DNA from: Candidatus Methanophagales archaeon
GTDB taxonomy: Archaea > Halobacteriota > Syntropharchaeia > Alkanophagales > Methanospirareceae
Reading direction: 5' to 3'
Length of the DNA stretch: 6,540 bases
NCBI GenBank assembly: GCA_030621535.1
Contig: JAUXHM010000063.1
Span: 1 to 6,540, forward strand
This document shows, in pieces, positions 6,401-6,540 of the stretch (positions are counted from its first letter, which is position 1; each line of letters starts with the position of its first letter). Made by a program: the position numbers and the translations under genes. The notes under the pieces were generated by a model, which worked only from the letters and a program-made list of their open reading frames with translations, made no database searches and had not been told where the DNA came from.

Positions 6401-6437
6401 GTAGAGTAGGAGGAGGTCTTTCGACCTCCGTCCCCTC
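6401..6437 (-). ncRNA. Group II intron domain VI with branch-point adenosine
   Basis: On the minus strand, GAG (6437-6435) pairs with CTC (6406-6404), then A6407 is bulged. GGGA (6434-6431) pairs with TCCT (6411-6408), C6430 is bulged, and GGAGGTC (6429-6423) pairs with GACCTCC (6418-6412) around a GAAA tetraloop. A6407 is the expected lariat branch point, seven bases from the predicted last intron base at 6401. Confidence 0.82.
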
Positions 6438-6440
6438 ATC

Positions 6441-6473
6441 GAACCGCACGTACGGATTTCCCGTATACGGCTC
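6441..6473 (-). ncRNA. Group II intron domain V
   Basis: The catalytic hairpin folds fully on the minus strand. The basal stem pairs GAGCCGTA (6473-6466) with TGCGGTTC (6448-6441), including the AGC catalytic triad with its typical G-T wobble. A two-base CG bulge (6450-6449) follows, then the distal stem TACGG/CCGTA (6465-6461 and 6455-6451) closed by a GAAAT loop. Total length is 33 bases, one below the common 34. Bulge position, triad and A-rich loop agree with bacterial and archaeal group II introns. Confidence 0.88.
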
Positions 6474-6540
6474 TCCTTTGGCGTTGCCCCATTACAGGGA
6501 GTGAGATTACCACGCAGGGTTCAAGAGCGATGACAAAGAT

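Larger units (their letters stand above)
6401..6540 (-). mobile_element. Group II intron, 3' end (5' part and any maturase gene beyond the right edge)
   Basis: Self-splicing retroelement RNA, recognised from its most conserved part. On the minus strand a 33-base domain V (6473-6441) is followed by GAT and a 37-base domain VI (6437-6401) with a bulged adenosine seven bases from the predicted 3' end, which reads CTAC. The final AC fits the AY end rule of group II introns. Positions 6540-6474 upstream on that strand would be the 3' flank of domain IV, which normally holds the reverse transcriptase/maturase gene. No convincing maturase C-terminus is visible in this stretch, so the gene either ends further right or is absent. 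Whether the element is full length cannot be judged from here. The intron lies opposite in orientation to the antitoxin/toxin remnant. Confidence 0.85.

Noticed and set aside
6474..6540. Possible C-terminus of an intron maturase on the minus strand
   Set aside because: One minus-strand frame is open across this stretch, but the residues do not resemble an endonuclease or maturase C-terminus, and the region is expected to be structured intron RNA.

Overview
This window most likely comes from a euryarchaeal chromosome. The evidence is a family-B DNA polymerase with the archaeal uracil-pocket residues, TATA/BRE-like AT-rich promoters at short distances from the start codons, weak or absent Shine-Dalgarno sites, an AbrB-type antitoxin next to PIN-toxin sequence, and a group II intron. 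Introns of that kind are found in methanogen-related archaea. The gene set would fit a methanogen or ANME-like lineage, but nothing here fixes the genus.

Layout. (1) Positions 1-1037, minus strand: the N-terminal 345 codons of a family-B DNA polymerase, running off the left edge. (2) Positions 1038-1160: a compact divergent promoter region. (3) Positions 1161-3469, plus strand: two genes sharing one base. The first encodes a soluble NAD-binding RCK_N (TrkA_N) domain fused to two universal-stress-protein-like domains. The second encodes a CPA2/Kef-type cation:proton antiporter membrane domain with no RCK domain of its own. Together they look like a split transporter whose sensor subunit is a separate protein. 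(4) Positions 3571-5768: ilvB and ilvN, overlapping by 16 bases, encoding the catalytic and regulatory subunits of acetolactate synthase, the first common enzyme of branched-chain amino acid synthesis. ilvC does not follow. (5) Positions 5883-6283: an AbrB/MazE-type antitoxin gene whose tail runs out of frame into the C-terminal half of a PIN-domain (VapC-like) toxin. The toxin's N-terminal half is missing, so this is a deleted toxin-antitoxin locus. (6) Positions 6284-6400: an AT-rich stretch with a strong TATA-like box and then a 6-bp hairpin. (7) Positions 6401-6540, minus strand: the 3' end of a group II intron. Domain V and domain VI, including the bulged branch-point A, can be folded base by base. 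The rest of the intron lies beyond the right edge.

The left 5.8 kb is ordinary chromosomal housekeeping and transport. The right 0.65 kb is accessory DNA, with a broken toxin-antitoxin pair next to a retroelement. The least ordinary items are the detached RCK-USP-USP regulator with its 15-residue internal tandem duplication, the deletion-fused antitoxin/PIN remnant, and the intron end abutting a hairpin.
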